In this document: positions 28,080 to 38,784 of the stretch, piece after piece | Numbering within the stretch: position 1 is the stretch's first letter | Layout of the letters: each line of letters begins with the position of its first letter | Source: Mesorhizobium sp. B2-3-12 | Lineage (GTDB): Bacteria; Pseudomonadota; Alphaproteobacteria; Rhizobiales; Rhizobiaceae | Direction: 5' to 3' | NCBI RefSeq assembly: GCF_006442205.1 | Contig: NZ_VFVR01000001.1 | Span: 186,001 to 250,000, forward strand | DNA: 64,000 nucleotides | Translations under genes and position numbers: made by a program | The notes under the pieces: generated by a model | What the model was told of the DNA's origin: nothing | Databases searched by the model: none | Seen by the model: the letters and a program-made list of their open reading frames with translations, nothing else

Positions 28080-28171
28080 GAAGTCGGGGGCTCGCGACCC
28101 TCCAGGCAGCGGCAATGGCTAAAATTCGAATAAAGGAAGGCTCAAACTCCCAGAAAATGGTGAACGCGGCG

Positions 28172-28194
28172 GTTACCATAAACGGATTGGTAAC
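28172..28194. promoter_or_regulatory. GTTACC-N11-GGTAAC dyad upstream of the D,D-carboxypeptidase gene
   Basis: GTTACC (28172-28177) and GGTAAC (28189-28194) form a perfect inverted repeat with an 11-nt spacer, about 80 bp before the carboxypeptidase start. The arm spacing equals that of the dyad upstream of bamA. The left arm continues as ACCATAAA, resembling half of a CtrA-type TTAACCAT box. Function is unproven. Confidence 0.4.
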
Positions 28195-28275
28195 GCTGCC
28201 CCGCTAGCTTGGCCGGAAGTGAGGCAGGATCCCTTTGCCGCCTCCAGCGCAACGAGAAATTCAAAGGAACTACCA

Positions 28276-29697
28276 GTGCGTCAGGCGTTGTCGGGCATCG
28301 TTTCCAAATCCGCGTTTCCTTTCAAAACGATCATGATCCTCGCCATGGCGATGACATTCGTCGTCGCGGGCGCAGCCTCGTCGCTGGCGGCGAAGTCGGC
28401 TGCCATCGTGGTCGATGCCAAGACCGGCAAGGTGCTCTACTCGGCTAACGCCGATGGCCGGCGCTACCCTGCCTCGCTGACCAAGATGATGACGCTCTAC
28501 CTGACCTTCGAAGCGATGGCGAAGGGCAAGATCAACAGAAACTCGCCGGTCGTATTTTCGGCCCATGCATCCGCCGAGGCGCCGACCAAACTCGGCGTGA
28601 AGCCGGGTGGATCGGTCAGCGTCGAGACCGCGATCCTGTCGATCGTCACCAAGTCGGCCAACGACTCGGCGACCGCGCTCGGCGAAATGATCGGCGGCAA
28701 CGAAACCAACTTCGCCCGCATGATGACGGCCAAGGCGCGGCAGCTCGGCATGAATGGCACCGTATTCCGCAACGCCAACGGCCTCCCCGACCCGGGGCAG
28801 TTCACCACCGCTCGCGACATGGCCACGCTCGGCATCGCGCTTCGGGAGCATTTCCCGCAGTACTACGGCTATTTCGCGCAGCGGTCCTTTCTCTATGGGC
28901 GCCAGCGCATCAACGGCCACAACCGACTGCTCGGGCGCATCAAGGGCGTCGACGGCATCAAGACCGGTTATACCCGCGCCTCCGGCTTCAATCTCGTCTC
29001 GTCCGTCAACGACGGCAACCGGCGTCTTGTCGCCGTTGTCATGGGTGGCACGTCGGGCGGCAGCCGCGACAACCAGATGGCTGGCTTGATCAACACCTAT
29101 TTGCCGAGAGCCTCGACTCGTGGTGGCGGCGATCTGGTCGCCAACGCTGACAGCAACCCCATCAAGGCCCTTGCGAAGGTTCTCCTGCCCAAGCACGACG
29201 CGCCGACCCCCGACGAAAAGCCGGTGACCGTGGCCGAAGACGATACCGCTGTCGCGGACGACGCGACCGTTGCCCAGGGCGACAGCGAGGACGAGGATTC
29301 GGCCGAGGCCGAGGCGCCCAAGCTGGTTGTTCCGGCAAAGAAGGTGAAAACGGTCATCGTCGCCGCCCCCAAGGTCGCCACCGCGCAGGTCGTGGCCGCC
29401 TATGCCGAGCCCACGCCGGCCGTTGACCCCGTCAACACCGCTTCGGTTCCGTCGGGCTGGGCCATCCAGGTCGCGTCGTCGCCCAAGCAATCCGAGGCCC
29501 AGGCTTTCCTCGACAAGACCACCAGGCAGGCTCCCAAGGTGCTGGCCGACGCTTCCGGCTTCACCGTCGCTTTCGACAAGGACGGCGTCACCTATTACCG
29601 CGCCCGTTTCGGCGGTTTCGGGTCGAAGGACGCCGCCTGGAAGGCCTGCACCGCTTTGAAGAAGAAGAAAATCGAGTGCTACGCCGTCCAGCAATAG
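28276..29697 (+). CDS. D-alanyl-D-alanine carboxypeptidase with C-terminal SPOR domain
   Basis: Low-molecular-weight penicillin-binding protein that trims the terminal D-Ala of peptidoglycan stem peptides in the periplasm. The GTG at 28276 has an AAAGGA site 8 nt upstream and gives 473 residues with a signal peptide (ILAMAMTFVVAGAASSLAA). The catalytic motifs are S67-L-T-K70, S127-A-N129 and K229-T-G231. A long acidic and alanine-rich linker leads to a SPOR domain (SGWAIQVASSPKQSEAQAFL to the end), which binds denuded glycan and would direct the enzyme to the septum. It belongs to the DacA/DacF family. Confidence 0.93.
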   Translation: MRQALSGIVSKSAFPFKTIMILAMAMTFVVAGAASSLAAKSAAIVVDAKTGKVLYSANADGRRYPASLTKMMTLYLTFEAMAKGKINRNSPVVFSAHASAEAPTKLGVKPGGSVSVETAILSIVTKSANDSATALGEMIGGNETNFARMMTAKARQLGMNGTVFRNANGLPDPGQFTTARDMATLGIALREHFPQYYGYFAQRSFLYGRQRINGHNRLLGRIKGVDGIKTGYTRASGFNLVSSVNDGNRRLVAVVMGGTSGGSRDNQMAGLINTYLPRASTRGGGDLVANADSNPIKALAKVLLPKHDAPTPDEKPVTVAEDDTAVADDATVAQGDSEDEDSAEAEAPKLVVPAKKVKTVIVAAPKVATAQVVAAYAEPTPAVDPVNTASVPSGWAIQVASSPKQSEAQAFLDKTTRQAPKVLADASGFTVAFDKDGVTYYRARFGGFGSKDAAWKACTALKKKKIECYAVQQ

Positions 29698-29743
29698 GAC
29701 GGCGCGGCAACAATCTCCCGGAAAAATACTGCGTCGAAGGAGA

Positions 29744-30445
29744 CTAATTGTGGTTGGAGAGCAAGACGTCCTTGGCTTCGTTAATCCGCGCCGCCAGGAA
29801 AGACGTGCCGCCGATATCGGGGTGCAGGCGCTGCATCAGGCGGCGGTGCGCCTTGCGGACATCCGCCGCGGCGGCCCCCGCTTCAAGACCAAGGACCTTG
29901 TAGGCCTCCTCCTTAGTCATGGCGCCCGGACCTGGCGCAACACCCAGCCTTTCGCCACCGTTCGTCTCAGCGTGTTTGCGCCAGACGGGAAATCTGCCGT
30001 CAAGATACGTCTCTAGCAGTTGCCGGCTCTCCGCATCGCCGGAGAGTTCGCGGTAGAGATGCTGCAACTCCGCAAGGGTCATCGAGCCAAGCATCTTGCC
30101 ATCGTGGCGGCCAGCCAGGACCAGTCCTTCAAGGCCGCCCGTATCGTGATCGAGTTCCATCTCGAGTGCCGCCGTCCGCACGGTTGCGCGTTTTCCAGCA
30201 ACCGGCCTGGCCTTTGGCCGGCCCGTGTGCATGGCGCCATACCAGGCGATTGCCACGAACAGCATGACGCCGCCTATGCCTTGGCGACCGACAAGGAGCA
30301 CGGCGGCGCCGACCAGCGCCAGCAGGATCGGCCCCAGTTTTCTCATCCCGCTTGCCAGTTGCGCCGGATCCGCGCGGAGAAAGGCCGTGGCTGCTCCCAG
30401 GAGCACCAGCAACAACGCGACCACACCGATAATTGCGCCTAACAT
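29744..30445 (-). CDS. Membrane-anchored DnaJ-domain protein
   Basis: A 233-residue protein with two N-terminal hydrophobic segments (about 3-22 and 40-70), a middle region of unknown fold, and a C-terminal J domain (about 175-233). The J domain has the HPD motif in RRLMQRLHPDIGG, which stimulates DnaK ATPase. The layout recalls TIM14-like J proteins of alphaproteobacteria, from which the mitochondrial import motor J protein may derive. It converges on the carboxypeptidase gene. Confidence 0.85.
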   Translation of the reverse strand: MLGAIIGVVALLLVLLGAATAFLRADPAQLASGMRKLGPILLALVGAAVLLVGRQGIGGVMLFVAIAWYGAMHTGRPKARPVAGKRATVRTAALEMELDHDTGGLEGLVLAGRHDGKMLGSMTLAELQHLYRELSGDAESRQLLETYLDGRFPVWRKHAETNGGERLGVAPGPGAMTKEEAYKVLGLEAGAAAADVRKAHRRLMQRLHPDIGGTSFLAARINEAKDVLLSNHN

Positions 30446-30719
30446 TTCCCGTCGCCCCGCCGATATCCTGTCCGCCTGGACAGCCGCGTGATGTCCTTCA
30501 ACACTTTTTCTGCGCCAGAATCATGACCTTTACCCCAGCGGAAGAGGACCATCATGCGAACTGGTTCCCGCACGCCGCGAGCCATTCCGGCCCCGACAGT
30601 TCTTCATCGCGCATGGATTCAAGATGTGGCGTTGTCGCGCTGCTTGCAAGTCCAGCGCGGGGCAAGATTGAGGGCCAGAAAAGGCCAGCGCGGGAACGGG
30701 CAATCCTTCCGCCCAACGT

Positions 30720-31157
30720 CTAGAGCAAGCCGAGATCGGCCAGTTCGCGCCTGAGTTTCGGCGGCATCTCGACCAAGCCGGCTTTGCCCTTGCCGAGATC
30801 GGCCGGCGCGTCCACCGGCTTCAGGTAGCGCCAGCCCTGGAAGGCGCGGCGCGGCTGCCAGTCGGTGCGCACCACCTCGGGGTCGAGCATCAAATGGCAG
30901 CGGCCGATGCCGTCATCATCGGTAAACGGCCGGATTTCCGTGATCAATTGGCGGCATTGCACGCTGCCCTTGATGACCCAATAGAGCGAGCCGCCATCGG
31001 TGACCTCGTCGCCACGCGTGGGCATCATGCGGGTGGTGTGCCAGTGTTCGGCTGGTTCGCCGGCACGGCGGCGCTCGTCAAGACGGAAGGCGATCCACTC
31101 TTCGAGATCCTCGACGCTGTCGCAGCCGACGCAAAGCTTTAGGAGATTGAGAGCCAT
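30720..31157 (-). CDS. DUF1489 family protein
   Basis: A 145-residue protein, MALNLLKLCVGCDSVEDLEE to its C terminus, matching the DUF1489 family found almost only in alphaproteobacteria. Conserved features include HTTRMMPTRGDEV, GSLYWVIKG and FQGWRYL. Function is unknown. The name comes from recognition of the pattern. The 274 bp between this gene and the J-protein gene contain no supported gene or strong signal. Confidence 0.85.
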   Translation of the reverse strand: MALNLLKLCVGCDSVEDLEEWIAFRLDERRRAGEPAEHWHTTRMMPTRGDEVTDGGSLYWVIKGSVQCRQLITEIRPFTDDDGIGRCHLMLDPEVVRTDWQPRRAFQGWRYLKPVDAPADLGKGKAGLVEMPPKLRRELADLGLL

Positions 31158-31231
31158 GCGCTAAGGTTTAGTCCGGGGCGCGAACGCGTCAACGGCCTGC
31201 GCGAGTTCTCCACAGTGCCAGACGTTCGTCC

Positions 31232-32635
<1,404 letters not shown>

Positions 32636-32808
32636 TTTGTCTCCTGGGGCGCGCTTCGAGGACTACATATAGGAATTCCCCCGATGTTTCCGCTCTTTTG
32701 ACAATCGCGGCGCAACGCCTGCCGACCTTGTTTGCTCCGGCAGCGACATTGGTTGTCTGTCTCCATAGCCGGTGACCGAACCAATCGCGGGATATGGTAA
32801 GCTCAACC

Positions 32809-33552
32809 ATGGGCGATTCCTCCTATCTGTCGACGACCGATCTCGCGGCGCTGGGCTTTTTCCTCCTCGCATGGCTGCTGCACACGCTCGCATCCGACGG
32901 CAAGCTGGTCAGCCGCATGTCCCTGACGACCGCCATGAATGCGCAACGCGAGGCCTGGATGCGCACCATGGCCGAGCGCGAGATCCGCATCGTCGATACC
33001 GCCATCATGAGCGGCCTGCAGCAGGGAACCGCGTTCTTCGCGTCCAGTTCGCTGATCGCGCTGGGGGGCTGTTTCGCGCTGCTTGGTGCGTCCGACCGCG
33101 TCATCGAGGTGCTGAGCGACCTGCCGCTCGGCGGCGTGCCGGATCGGGCGGCTTTTCAGATCAAGGTGCTGGGGCTGGTGCTGATCCTGGCCTTTTCCTT
33201 CTTCAAGTTCGGCTGGGCCTACCGGCTGTTCAACTATTGCTCGATCCTGATCGGCGCCGTGCCGATCCCGCATGGCGAAGCCTCGCGCAATCCGGTCACC
33301 GAGACGGCCGTGTGGCGCGCGACGCAAATGAACATGCTGGCCGGCAAGCATTTCAACTCGGGCCTGCGCGGCGTCTTCTTCTCGATCGGTTATCTCGGCT
33401 GGTTCGTCGATCCGGTGGTGTTCGTGCTGTCGACGCTTCTGCTGCTGGCCGTGCTGGTGCGGCGCCAGTTCTTCTCGGCGGCGCGGCGCGCAGTCATCGG
33501 TCAGCCGCCCGGCGCCGGAAACGGCCGGTCTATGCGCCCGGAAAGCCAATAG
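32809..33552 (+). CDS. DUF599 membrane protein
   Basis: A 247-residue protein with four predicted membrane segments and the DUF599 pattern (LAALGFFLLAWLLHTL, NAQREAWMRTMAEREIRIVD, FKFGWAYRLFNYCSILIG). The C-terminal ~30 residues are hydrophilic. Function is unknown. The start is the ATG at 32809, five codons inside the open frame, because it begins the conserved part. Its 3' end overlaps the convergent YdcF gene by 52 bp. Confidence 0.85.
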   Translation: MGDSSYLSTTDLAALGFFLLAWLLHTLASDGKLVSRMSLTTAMNAQREAWMRTMAEREIRIVDTAIMSGLQQGTAFFASSSLIALGGCFALLGASDRVIEVLSDLPLGGVPDRAAFQIKVLGLVLILAFSFFKFGWAYRLFNYCSILIGAVPIPHGEASRNPVTETAVWRATQMNMLAGKHFNSGLRGVFFSIGYLGWFVDPVVFVLSTLLLLAVLVRRQFFSAARRAVIGQPPGAGNGRSMRPESQ

Positions 33553-34298
33553 GCGAACAGCCCGATCCACTCGCGGACCGCCATGGTCGTATTTTCGAGC
33601 GAGTCGGCCGCATTGTCCCGGAACAGGCCGACGCCCTCCTTGCCAGAAGTGCGATAGTCGACCGGCCACGGAACGGTTGGAAAGCCGGCCTTGTCGAACA
33701 GCGCCTTGGCGCGAGGCATGTGGAAGGCCGACGTCACCAGCAGCCAGGTCTCGCCCGGCTTGGGTTCGACAAGTCCGCGGCTGAAGACCGCATTCTCGTA
33801 GGTGTTGCGGGATTTATCCTCGAGAACGAGGCGATCGGCCGAAACACCCAGCGCGCCAAGCAGGCGCGGCGCGGTGTCGGCGTCGCCCTCGCCATCGAGG
33901 AAAAGCGAACCGTTTCCGCCCGACACGACCACTTTGGCCTGCGGGAAGCGCCGGGCAAGGATCGCCGTCTCGACCATGCGATCACCGCCGCTGCTCAATT
34001 CATAGCCGCCACGCGCGAGGTTGATGGCGCCCTCCAAGCCGCCGCCGAGCACGACGATGCCGTCGATTTTTGCCGGCAGAGGCGGCTTGGGGAAGCGTTC
34101 CTCCAGCGGATTGAGCATCATGGCGCCGAGCGACGTCCAGGCCGACAACGCAAGGATCAGAAACGCCAGCGCACTTCCGGTGACGGCAAGCCGCCGCCGG
34201 CCGGTCACCCCGGCGATCAGCCCCGCCAAAAGCAGGAAGATCGTCAGGTTAAGCGGCTGGATGAAGAACCAGAAGACCTTGGAAAGATAGTAGAACAT
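33501..34298 (-). CDS. YdcF family protein (ElyC/SanA/YdcF, DUF218)
   Basis: A 265-residue inner-membrane protein with two N-terminal hydrophobic segments (about 10-32 and 38-60) and a DUF218 domain. The domain shows DGIVVLGGGLEGAINLARGG, VVVSGGNGSLFLDGEG and LVTSAFHMPRAKALFDKAGF. The ElyC relative in E. coli affects peptidoglycan and envelope polysaccharide metabolism. The domain probably faces the periplasm. Its end overlaps the convergent DUF599 gene. Confidence 0.88.
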   Translation of the reverse strand: MFYYLSKVFWFFIQPLNLTIFLLLAGLIAGVTGRRRLAVTGSALAFLILALSAWTSLGAMMLNPLEERFPKPPLPAKIDGIVVLGGGLEGAINLARGGYELSSGGDRMVETAILARRFPQAKVVVSGGNGSLFLDGEGDADTAPRLLGALGVSADRLVLEDKSRNTYENAVFSRGLVEPKPGETWLLVTSAFHMPRAKALFDKAGFPTVPWPVDYRTSGKEGVGLFRDNAADSLENTTMAVREWIGLFAYWLSGRIDRPFPAPGG

Positions 34299-34326
34299 CG
34301 CTCCTCCCTCGAGACGGGCGAAATCC

Positions 34327-35892
34327 TTACCACCATTTCTCAGGCTGGAATGTGCCGGCCGCCTGCTCGATGACGGCGGCGGTCTGGAACAATGTCTCTT
34401 CCTCGAACGGCCTGCCGATCAGCTGCAGGCCGAGCGGCAATCCTTTGGGATCGAGGCCGGCGGGCACGGCGATGCCCGGCAGGCCAGCCATGTTCACGGT
34501 GACCGTGAAAATGTCGTTGAGGTACATCTTGACCGGATCGGCGGCCATGTCCTCGTCGGCGATGCCGAAGGCGGCCGACGGTGTCGCCGGGGTCAGGATG
34601 ACGTCGACGCCGGCGGCAAAGACGTTTTCGAAGTCGCGCTTGATCAGGTTGCGCACCTTCTGCGCCTGCAGATAGTAGGCGTCGTAGTAGCCGGCCGACA
34701 GCACATAGGTGCCGATCATGATGCGGCGCTTGACCTCGCGGCCGAAGCCGGCGGCGCGGGTCTTCTCGTACATCTCGACGATGTCCTTGCCCGGCACGCG
34801 CAGACCATAGCGGACGCCGTCATAGCGTGCGAGGTTGGAAGACGCTTCCGCGGGCGCGACGATGTAGTAGGCCGGCAGCGCGTATTTGGTGTGCGGCAGG
34901 GAGATGTCGACGATCTCGGCGCCCGCATTCCTGAGCCAGGCAATGCCCTTCTGCCACAGGGCCTCGATCTCCTCCGGCATGCCGTCGACCCGATATTCCT
35001 TGGGAATGCCGACCTTCATGCCCTTGATCGGCTTGCCGATCGCAGCCTCGTAGTCCGGCACCGGCCGGTCGACGGACGTGGTGTCCTTCGGGTCGACCGA
35101 AGCCATCGACTTGAGCAGGATGGCTGCGTCGCGCACGTCACGCGCAATCGGGCCGGCCTGGTCGAGCGACGAAGCGAAGGCGACGATGCCCCAGCGCGAG
35201 CAGCGGCCATAGGTCGGCTTGATGCCGACGGTACCGGTGAAGGCGGCCGGCTGGCGGATCGAGCCGCCTGTGTCGGTCGCCGTCGCGCCGGCGCACAGGA
35301 AAGCCGAGACGGCGGTCGCCGAACCGCCGGACGAGCCGCCCGGCACCAGCTGCGCATTGTCCAGGCTGCGCTGGGTTTTCGTGCCGCCAGCCGATACGAA
35401 GCCGCCGTCACCCTGATGCGTCGTCGGCATCACCACCGTATCGAGGCGCGAACGCCGCCAAGGGTTGATGACCGGACCGTAATAGGATGTCTCGTTGGAC
35501 GAGCCCATGGCGAATTCATCCATGTTGAGCTTGCCCAACATGACAGCGCCGTCAGCCCACAGATTTGATGTGACGGTCGATTCATAGCGCGGCTTGAAGC
35601 CGTCGAGCACGTGGCTGCAGGCCTGAGTATGGACGCCCTCGGTGCCGAACAGGTCCTTGATCCCGAGCGGAATGCCTTCCAGCGCGCCGCCCTCGCCCTT
35701 GGCCAGCCTGGTGTCTGATGCCTTGGCCATGTCGCGCGCCTTATCGCCGGTTACCGCGACATAGGCATTGAGCGCCGGATTGGCGCGGTCGATAGCCGAG
35801 AGGTAGCTTTCCGTCAGCTCGGTCGCGGTGATTTCCTTGGCGCGCAGCTTGGCGCGGGCCTGCGAAATCGTCAGTCGGGTCAGGTCGCTCAT
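34327..35892 (-). CDS. gatA: Glutamyl-tRNA(Gln) amidotransferase subunit A
   Basis: Amidase subunit of GatCAB, which converts misacylated Glu-tRNA(Gln) (and Asp-tRNA(Asn)) to the amidated forms. The Ser-cisSer-Lys triad is visible: the lysine in [11 protein letters not shown] and the serines in [19 protein letters not shown] with [12 protein letters not shown]. It is 521 residues from the ATG at 35892, whose A is also the last base of the upstream acetyltransferase stop. gatC is two genes upstream on the same strand. Confidence 0.97.
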   Translation of the reverse strand: MSDLTRLTISQARAKLRAKEITATELTESYLSAIDRANPALNAYVAVTGDKARDMAKASDTRLAKGEGGALEGIPLGIKDLFGTEGVHTQACSHVLDGFKPRYESTVTSNLWADGAVMLGKLNMDEFAMGSSNETSYYGPVINPWRRSRLDTVVMPTTHQGDGGFVSAGGTKTQRSLDNAQLVPGGSSGGSATAVSAFLCAGATATDTGGSIRQPAAFTGTVGIKPTYGRCSRWGIVAFASSLDQAGPIARDVRDAAILLKSMASVDPKDTTSVDRPVPDYEAAIGKPIKGMKVGIPKEYRVDGMPEEIEALWQKGIAWLRNAGAEIVDISLPHTKYALPAYYIVAPAEASSNLARYDGVRYGLRVPGKDIVEMYEKTRAAGFGREVKRRIMIGTYVLSAGYYDAYYLQAQKVRNLIKRDFENVFAAGVDVILTPATPSAAFGIADEDMAADPVKMYLNDIFTVTVNMAGLPGIAVPAGLDPKGLPLGLQLIGRPFEEETLFQTAAVIEQAAGTFQPEKWW

Positions 35893-36347
35893 CAAAGGCT
35901 CTTTTCGTAAAACACCGACCACTCGGAATCGGGATAATCCAGCACCGGCCCGCAGCGCGAGAACCCGGCACGTTCATAGACGGCCCAGGCGGCAGGATGG
36001 CGATCGCCGGTCTCCAGCACCAGCCGCTTCAGCCCTTCCCGCCTCGCCAGCGCCTCGACCAGCTCGACGATCCTGGCGCCGATCTTGCGGCCACGATGCG
36101 AAGGCCGCGTGTACATGCGCTTGACCTCGCCAACGGCGTCGCCATGGCGCTTCAGCGCCCCGCAGCCGATGGCGATGCCCTCATCGCGGGCGATGAAAAC
36201 GGTGGTGTCCTGGCCCGCCATCTGCTCGACCGTAAGATGATAGCAGTGCTCCGCCGGCGTCAATTCCAGCAAGGTCTCGTTGAGTTCCTTGACCAGGCCG
36301 CGCACGTCGTCCTGCAGCGGTGTTTCGACGGCGATCTCGATTGCCAT
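35892..36347 (-). CDS. GNAT family N-acetyltransferase
   Basis: A 151-residue acetyltransferase. Motif A for acetyl-CoA binding is [20 protein letters not shown], followed by [23 protein letters not shown] and a C-terminal [11 protein letters not shown]. The ATG at 36347 is the family start. It is inserted between gatC and gatA, with a TGATG overlap at the gatA end, so it is translated from the gat transcript. Substrate unknown. Confidence 0.88.
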   Translation of the reverse strand: MAIEIAVETPLQDDVRGLVKELNETLLELTPAEHCYHLTVEQMAGQDTTVFIARDEGIAIGCGALKRHGDAVGEVKRMYTRPSHRGRKIGARIVELVEALARREGLKRLVLETGDRHPAAWAVYERAGFSRCGPVLDYPDSEWSVFYEKSL

Positions 36348-36354
36348 CGGCGCC

Positions 36355-36642
36355 TTACTCCACGACCTTCGGCACGAGGAAGAAATTCTCGTCGGTCGCC
36401 GGCGCGTTGGCGACGATGTCGGCCGCCTTGTTGCCGTCGGTGACGACATCGCCGCGCTTCTTCATCTCCATCGGCGTCACCGACGTCATCGGCTCGACGC
36501 CGGAAACATCGACCTCGTTCAGCTGCTCGACGAAGCCCAGTATGGCGTTCAACTCGCCGGTCATGCGTTCGGCATCCTCCTCGCTCACGGCGATGCGGGC
36601 GAGATGCGCGACGCGCTTCACTGTCTTGACATCAACGGACAT
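36355..36642 (-). CDS. gatC: Glutamyl-tRNA(Gln) amidotransferase subunit C
   Basis: Small subunit that wraps around and stabilises GatA and links it to GatB. The 95-residue protein begins [20 protein letters not shown] and ends [10 protein letters not shown], both typical. The ATG at 36642 is chosen over the open frame to 36723. The operon order is gatC, acetyltransferase, gatA; gatB is not in this window. Confidence 0.95.
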   Translation of the reverse strand: MSVDVKTVKRVAHLARIAVSEEDAERMTGELNAILGFVEQLNEVDVSGVEPMTSVTPMEMKKRGDVVTDGNKAADIVANAPATDENFFLVPKVVE

Positions 36643-36729
36643 GGACTTGCCTCGGGAAAACCAGTCCGGGCTATAGCGGCGCGGCGCGCGGCGCGCAACA
36701 TGCGCCGGCCGACAATCGGGCAAACAGCT

Positions 36730-37146
36730 TCACGGCGGGGCAATGCCCTCGCACAGATAATAGCTGCCGCTGTTGCCGCTCGCCTCGCTTTCATCGTCGA
36801 TGGGCCGGACCGACACGAGATCGACCTGCGTCGGGTTCATCTGCGTCACCGACAGGACATCGGGAAAGACATAGCCTGGCTCCTGGCAGATGGCCGTCAC
36901 CGCCCAGCTTGGCGAGCGTGTCGCCTTGCTGATCTGCAGGAACTCGCAATTGTATTCCACGCCTTGCAGGCCATTCTTCGAAAGAACGATATTGCCGGCA
37001 TCGATCAGCGTCTGCAGCGTATCCTTCTTGGCTTGCGCGCAAAGTTCCTCCGACTGGAGATAGACGCCCTCGATGAAGTCATCGGCGGCAAGCGCGGGCG
37101 ACGCCGCGACAAACATCGATACGCAAAGAGATCGCCCCAACGCCAT
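36730..37146 (-). CDS. Hypothetical secreted protein
   Basis: I do not recognise a family. The 138-residue product has a signal peptide (MALGRSLCVSMFVAASPALA) with likely cleavage after ALA at residue 20. The mature part has four cysteines (positions 36, 67, 87 and 132), enough for two disulfides, which fits a periplasmic location. It lies between gatC and the metal-dependent hydrolase on the same strand. Confidence 0.7.
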   Translation of the reverse strand: MALGRSLCVSMFVAASPALAADDFIEGVYLQSEELCAQAKKDTLQTLIDAGNIVLSKNGLQGVEYNCEFLQISKATRSPSWAVTAICQEPGYVFPDVLSVTQMNPTQVDLVSVRPIDDESEASGNSGSYYLCEGIAPP

Positions 37147-37170
37147 GGATTTGTTCCGCTTTGACCGTTT

Positions 37171-37878
37171 CTAGATGGTAATCGTCTGACCGAGCCGCGG
37201 CAAGGCCACCTTGACGCCGGACCCTTCCATGCCGGCTTCGAACTTCTCCGGCGTCGGATCGATCATCGGAAACGTGCCGAAATGGCAAGGGATGACCGTG
37301 TCGAACTTGAAGAAGCGGCGGCAGGCAAGGGCCGCCACGGCGCCGCCCATGGTGAAGCGGTCGCCGATCGGCACGATGCCGATCTTCGGCTCGTGCAATT
37401 CGTTGATCAGCGCCATGTCGGAAAAGATGTCGGTATCGCCCATGTGGTAGAGCGTCCTGTCTTCCGGGAAATGCAGAACCAGCCCACCGGGATTGCCGAG
37501 ATAGACGTTCTTGCCGCCGTCTTCGCCAAACGAGGAGGAGTGCAGCGCCTGGACGAAGGTGGTGGTGAAGCCGCCGCAATCGACGGTGCCGCCGATGTTG
37601 CCGGGATTGATCTTATCGCCGCTGATGCCCTTGCCGACCAGGTACATGCAGATCTCGAAATTGGCGACCAGTTGCGCGCCGCTCTTGCCAAGCACTTCGA
37701 CGGCTCCGCTGATATGATCGCTGTGTCCATGGGTCAGCAGGACATGCGTGATCCCTTCGGCCGGTCCTTCCCATCCGCCTGTCCAGGACGGGTTGCCAAT
37801 CAGATAGGGGTCAATGAGGACCTTCGCGTCACCGGTTTCGATGCGGAAGGCCGAGTGGCCGTACCAGGTCAGTTTCAT
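37171..37878 (-). CDS. UPF0173 metal-dependent hydrolase
   Basis: Metallo-beta-lactamase-fold hydrolase of the UPF0173 (YtkL-like) family, 235 residues. The zinc motif HGHSDH is in HVLLTHGHSDHISGAVEV, with further ligands in YHMGDTDIFSDMALINELHE and CHFGTFP. The start MKLTWYGHSAFRIETGDAKV is typical. The natural substrate is unknown. Confidence 0.92.
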   Translation of the reverse strand: MKLTWYGHSAFRIETGDAKVLIDPYLIGNPSWTGGWEGPAEGITHVLLTHGHSDHISGAVEVLGKSGAQLVANFEICMYLVGKGISGDKINPGNIGGTVDCGGFTTTFVQALHSSSFGEDGGKNVYLGNPGGLVLHFPEDRTLYHMGDTDIFSDMALINELHEPKIGIVPIGDRFTMGGAVAALACRRFFKFDTVIPCHFGTFPMIDPTPEKFEAGMEGSGVKVALPRLGQTITI

Positions 37879-37931
37879 GAATGCATTTCCTCGATTTTTG
37901 CCTTGCCGCAGGATAGAACGCCGATAGCCCT

Positions 37932-37963
37932 GAGATCAAAGGGTATCGAGATCAAAGGGTATA
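37932..37963. repeat. Tandem 16-bp duplication upstream of ruvX
   Basis: GAGATCAAAGGGTATC (37932-37947) is followed immediately by GAGATCAAAGGGTATA (37948-37963). It lies in the divergent spacer between the hydrolase gene and ruvX, about 55 bp before the ruvX start. It could be a recent replication slip or a duplicated regulatory element. Confidence 0.8.
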
Positions 37964-38018
37964 GTGTCGGCCACGCATGCGGAAAGATGCGTGCCGCCGA
38001 AAAGATGAAGGAAATCCG

Positions 38019-38525
38019 TTGGCTGTCATCACGATTGAGCAACTACCGGCACGGCTCGCCAACGGCACGACCCTGGCGGGGCTCGATCTCGGCGACAAGA
38101 CGATCGGCGTCGCGGTTTCCGACCGGGGTTTCTCCTTCGCTCATCCGCGTCCGGTCATCATGCGGAGGAAATTCTCGCTCGACGCCGCCGTCCTTTTGGC
38201 GTTGCTGAAGAAGGAGAATGTCGGTGCGGTGGCGATCGGATTGCCGATCAACATGGATGGGTCGGAAGGTCCGCGCGCACAGAAATCGCGCGCCTTCGTG
38301 CGCAACATGGCGCAGCTAAGCGACCTGCCCTTCGTGTTCTGGGATGAGCGGCTATCGACCGTCGCGGCCGAACGGACGCTGATCGAGATGGATTTCTCGC
38401 GCGCCAAACGCGCCGGCAAGATCGATTCGGCGGCGGCCGCCTTTATTCTGCAGGGAGTTTTGGACCGGCTTCAGTCGCTCGATGCAGCCGCTCGAACGGA
38501 ATCGGACCCGTCCAGCGCCGCCTGA
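38019..38525 (+). CDS. ruvX: Putative Holliday junction resolvase RuvX (YqgF)
   Basis: RNase H-fold nuclease of the YqgF family, needed for 16S rRNA 5'-end processing in some bacteria and able to act on Holliday junctions. The conserved acidic motifs are in [33 protein letters not shown] and [14 protein letters not shown]. The TTG at 38019 is chosen as the start: AAGGAA lies 5 nt upstream, and it gives the family N terminus in 168 residues. An ATG at 37977 adds a charged stretch. The 3' end overlaps a convergent gene by 83 bp. Confidence 0.9.
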   Translation: MAVITIEQLPARLANGTTLAGLDLGDKTIGVAVSDRGFSFAHPRPVIMRRKFSLDAAVLLALLKKENVGAVAIGLPINMDGSEGPRAQKSRAFVRNMAQLSDLPFVFWDERLSTVAAERTLIEMDFSRAKRAGKIDSAAAAFILQGVLDRLQSLDAAARTESDPSSAA

Positions 38526-38784
38526 TCCAGCCGAAGATCTCGCGGCGCCTGCGAAACGCCCATATCGCCATCAGCAGCAGGCCGTCGAACACGCAGGCCT
38601 TCGCCACCATGCCCGGGATGATGGCGGGATCGATGCCGAGCATCTGCCCGTAGAGCTGGAACACGAAGTCGTGCAGCTGGCGCGTCAGCATCACGTAGCC
38701 GAAATTCATGTCGTTGAGCGACAGGTAGAACCAGCCCCAGAACAGCGCCATCGGCGCCGCCCACAACGCGAAGATGTAGCGCAT
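38443..38784 (-). CDS. DUF6105 family membrane protein
   Basis: A 113-residue protein starting [20 protein letters not shown], with two or three hydrophobic segments and a basic C terminus ([15 protein letters not shown]). It matches my memory of DUF6105, a small rhizobial family of unknown function. The last 83 bp of the gene overlap the convergent ruvX end. Its start overlaps the stop of the upstream membrane gene by one base (TGATG). Confidence 0.7.
   Translation of the reverse strand: MRYIFALWAAPMALFWGWFYLSLNDMNFGYVMLTRQLHDFVFQLYGQMLGIDPAIIPGMVAKACVFDGLLLMAIWAFRRRREIFGWIRRRWTGPIPFERLHRATEAGPKLPAE

Noticed and set aside
28172..28194. Full CtrA box (TTAA-N7-TTAA) upstream of the carboxypeptidase gene
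   Set aside because: The arms and spacing do not fit the full CtrA consensus; only a half-site-like ACCATAAA is present, so it is listed only as a dyad.
30554..30754. Short plus-strand frame in the spacer between the J-protein gene and the DUF1489 gene
   Set aside because: Arg-rich, no ribosome binding site or family pattern, and it runs into the end of DUF1489.
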